NCBI RefSeq assembly: GCF_900110105.1
Contig: NZ_FOCL01000001.1
Location: 496,001-560,000 of the forward strand
Origin: Mucilaginibacter gossypiicola
Lineage (GTDB): Bacteria > Bacteroidota > Bacteroidia > Sphingobacteriales > Sphingobacteriaceae
DNA length: 64,000 nucleotides
Reading direction: 5' to 3'
A program made the translations under genes and the position numbers. The notes under the pieces were generated by a model that was given only the letters and a program-made list of their open reading frames with translations, was not told the DNA's origin and searched no databases. Numbering within the stretch: position 1 is the stretch's first letter; the number at the start of each line of letters is the position of its first letter. Positions 63,334-64,000 of the stretch are shown one piece after another.

Positions 63334-63508
63334 AGTTATTTGCTTTTAATTAAATGATCAATTTATATTGAACCATACTATAAACCAAGCTTTAGTGGTA
63401 TTGTTTACTGGTAATTCTGGATTTTGTTATCTTTTTATTTTTAAACATAGGCTTGTTTGATCCACATTTGCCAGTCATTGTTTAATTTTTTTCTGATCTT
63501 TAAGCGCT

Positions 63509-63985
63509 ATGGTGGTATCCGAAGGATTATTAAAGTGGGTAATGCGCTTCTACCCTCCTCTCCTTTTCCAGCGTATCTGGGTAGTTAAATTCAGTAAAGG
63601 CTACCGCGGTGTTAAGGTGAAGATCAGGAAGAGTTTTCTTAATAAAAACTATAATAACTCAATTTTTGGCGGCACACTATTTTCGGCTGCCGACCCTTTT
63701 TATCCCCTGCTCTTTTATCAAATATTTAGCCACAAAGGTTATAAATTGACAGTTTGGTCAAAATCAGCAAGTGTAAAATATACCAAGCCTGCTGCAACAA
63801 ATTTATTTTTCAATATTGAACTGACGGATAGCGATATAGCCGATGCGGAGCATATTTTAAATACCACCGGTAAATTTATTCGCTTCTTCCCTATTGATAT
63901 TTACAATAAAGATGGCGAAATATGCGTATCCGTCATGATTGAGGTTTATGTACGCAACTTAAACTTTATTGATACTACTATATAA
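63509..63985 (+). CDS. DUF4442/hotdog-fold protein
   Basis: A 158-residue protein of the DUF4442 group, related to hotdog thioesterases. The central helix motif YNNSIFGGTLFSAADPFYPL with its (F/Y)GG.LF turn is the hallmark. The later strands SVKYTKPAATNLFFNIELTD and EICVSVMIEVYVRNL fit the fold. The substrate is unknown, probably an acyl-CoA or acyl-ACP. It lies near the right edge of the window, with its stop codon inside. Confidence 0.75.
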   Translation: MVVSEGLLKWVMRFYPPLLFQRIWVVKFSKGYRGVKVKIRKSFLNKNYNNSIFGGTLFSAADPFYPLLFYQIFSHKGYKLTVWSKSASVKYTKPAATNLFFNIELTDSDIADAEHILNTTGKFIRFFPIDIYNKDGEICVSVMIEVYVRNLNFIDTTI

Positions 63986-64000
63986 TTTATACTGATGACT

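Overview
The window looks like a chromosome segment of a Sphingobacteriaceae-type Bacteroidota, most like Mucilaginibacter or Pedobacter. Supporting signs are start regions without strong Shine-Dalgarno sequences, several promoters of the Bacteroidota type (TTTG, about 20 nt, TAnnTTTG), SpII lipoproteins with short Bacteroidota-style signals, and family-typical neighbours (DUF3822-rsmD, futalosine-type menaquinone genes, metY-metX-hom). The genus is an inference from gene content only.

Positions 1 to about 19,716 are the right part of an integrated tailed phage; its left end lies outside the window. In order it carries the C-terminal part of the large terminase, a portal, an adaptor-like DUF6712 protein, two small membrane proteins, and a long run of tail and baseplate genes. 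That run includes a 944-residue fibre with a duplicated domain and an SGNH hydrolase end, and it finishes with the tape measure protein. A lysogeny/accessory segment of small genes follows (15.7-18.3 kb, visibly AT-rich in part). It includes a 55-residue ribbon-helix-helix-like protein on the minus strand and a protein ending in a J-domain. Last comes a tyrosine integrase beside tRNA-Lys(CTT), the likely attachment site. I recognise no major capsid protein, prohead protease or endolysin in the visible part.

From 19.7 kb on is host chromosome. Going right: an ABC-F ATPase with one degenerate ATP site; pyrE, NUDIX, coaD and nudK; a DeoR-type regulator; rsmD-DUF3822; a RecD-like helicase; an orphan histidine kinase; clpB; the methionine block; mqnE-phosphatase-mqnA; an SDR; an apparently highly expressed secreted protein; trehalose metabolism (otsAB fusion and GH15); peroxiredoxin; cold-shock protein; an MFS transporter; hemF; gyrA followed closely by two exported TPR proteins; a GT2 / FemAB-like / phytanoyl-dioxygenase group; an SDR; a small lipoprotein and a DUF4442 protein.

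The most interesting locus is the leader of metY-metX-hom (minus strand, 38.1-38.55 kb). A good Bacteroidota promoter is followed by a SAM-I riboswitch, then by a previously unlisted 36-codon ORF that ends in CICMCCCC-stop, then by a hairpin, then by metY. This reads as a tandem sensor: an RNA aptamer for SAM plus a translated leader peptide that could sense charged tRNA-Cys (and tRNA-Met).

Host intergenic regions also hold several unrelated inverted-repeat families (38.56, 41.71, 43.20 and 47.33-47.63 kb). I saw none of these in the prophage.
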